A program made the position numbers and the translations under genes. Positions 38,365-38,704 of a stretch of DNA of 38,704 nt are shown piece after piece. Numbering within the stretch: the first letter of the stretch is position 1; each line of letters begins with the position of its first letter. Under the pieces are notes generated by a model. That model was not told the origin of the DNA, made no database searches, and was given only the letters and a program-made list of their open reading frames with translations. Origin of the DNA: a virus; IMG/VR virus record IMGVR_UViG_3300013094_000128, positions 1-38,704 of that record. One strand, written 5' to 3'.

Positions 38365-38704
38365 TTAATGTAAAAGCCCCCCACCGTATAAAATAAGCTG
38401 GCTACTGGGATAACCGCGCAGATTAAGCGTATAAGTGCTATTGCCTGAGCTGTTGGTTGCCGTAACCGTATAACTGGTAAGCGCATGCGCGGCCGTCGAT
38501 ACACCCGATATTACGCCTGTGCTTGTACTAAATGATAGTCCTGTTGGTACTGATGGGCTAATACTCCATGAGGTAACAGATCCACCCGTATTGCTTGGTG
38601 TAAGTGCAATCGCATGCCCTGCGTAATAACTGTAATTGACTACCGCGTACGAAATGGCCGGTGCAAGCGTACATGATGCCCAAAGCGGGAAAGTAAGCAC
38701 GGTA
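38365..38704 (-). CDS. Ig-like domain protein, C-terminal fragment (cut by the window edge)
   Basis: The reading frame is open through the right edge, so only the last 113 or so codons are seen; a GTG at 38700 is probably internal. The visible part contains a putative Ig (He_PIG-like) domain: PAISYAVVNYSYYAGHAIAL, SWSISPSVPTGLSFSTSTGV, and SYTVTATNSSGNSTYTLNL. Such domains stack in phage surface and tail adhesins. The end (GYPSSQLILYGGGLLH) is short. Expected role: host-surface or matrix binding on the virion. Confidence 0.7.
   Translation of the reverse strand, partial: TVLTFPLWASCTLAPAISYAVVNYSYYAGHAIALTPSNTGGSVTSWSISPSVPTGLSFSTSTGVISGVSTAAHALTSYTVTATNSSGNSTYTLNLRGYPSSQLILYGGGLLH

Noticed and set aside
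1-38704. Insertion sequences, CRISPR arrays, restriction-modification or toxin-antitoxin systems
   Set aside because: I found no transposase motif with terminal repeats, no regularly spaced direct repeats with spacers, and no methyltransferase motif. The only dispersed repeats are the DGR repeats, the iterons and the 45-bp pair.

Overview
The window is a 38.7 kb stretch of a temperate tailed-phage genome whose host is most likely a member of the Bacteroidota, perhaps Sphingobacteriaceae (Pedobacter/Mucilaginibacter-like). The host guess is inference. It rests on a Bacteroidota-type promoter (TTTG, 18 nt, TATATTTG) in the immunity region, A-rich rather than Shine-Dalgarno leaders, a Bacteroidota-style tyrosine integrase (WKHS / RHTDL / YLR), and many small proteins of kinds I know from Bacteroidota phages. 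No host chromosomal gene is evident.

Layout. Almost everything lies on the minus strand and reads right to left. From the right edge: an Ig-like surface protein (cut by the edge), then a lysis cassette (holin candidate, GH108 endolysin, XhlA-like membrane protein, lipoprotein resembling a one-piece spanin), tiny membrane peptides, a phospholipase-D-fold nuclease, a secreted His-Asn nuclease candidate, a strong terminator, and a RadC/JAB protein. The integrase (+), an XRE regulator (+) and an S24 repressor (+) come next. An operator/promoter region at 30.86-30.98 kb then fires the long leftward early operon: small genes, an SbcC/Rad50-like ATPase, RecT, an MBL-fold protein, a diversity-generating retroelement (DGR), a SNF2 helicase, DUF5131, a ParB-like protein, two paralogous DNA-binding proteins, HNH nucleases, a replication initiator, DnaB, further small genes, a radical SAM enzyme, a HAD phosphatase, a PP-loop enzyme and two PD-(D/E)XK-like nucleases. 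At the left end are small and large terminase and a head-tail connector. Capsid and tail genes lie outside the window.

The most striking system is the DGR. A reverse transcriptase with the DGR motif IGNYLSQ lies beside a 67-71 bp template repeat (TR). Three variable repeats (VRs) lie in three related small proteins. Two are tandem next to the TR and the third is about 13.6 kb away. Over the 67 bp core I count 31 TR/VR differences. Every one falls on a template adenine (coding strand), the signature of adenine-specific mutagenic retrohoming. No Avd gene is recognisable, and the targets are small, probably cytosolic proteins in the early region rather than tail fibres.

Other points: (i) a probable attP that reproduces the 3' end of a tRNA (T-loop, T-stem, acceptor strand, A, CCA) lies inside the 5' part of the integrase reading frame, so integration would change the start of int; (ii) 11-bp iterons inside the initiator gene look like a lambda-type origin; (iii) attP lies between two phage modules, so the window reads as a free or circularly permuted phage map rather than an intact integrated prophage; (iv) several genes under 60 codons are coupled to their neighbours through ATGA or TAATG overlaps.
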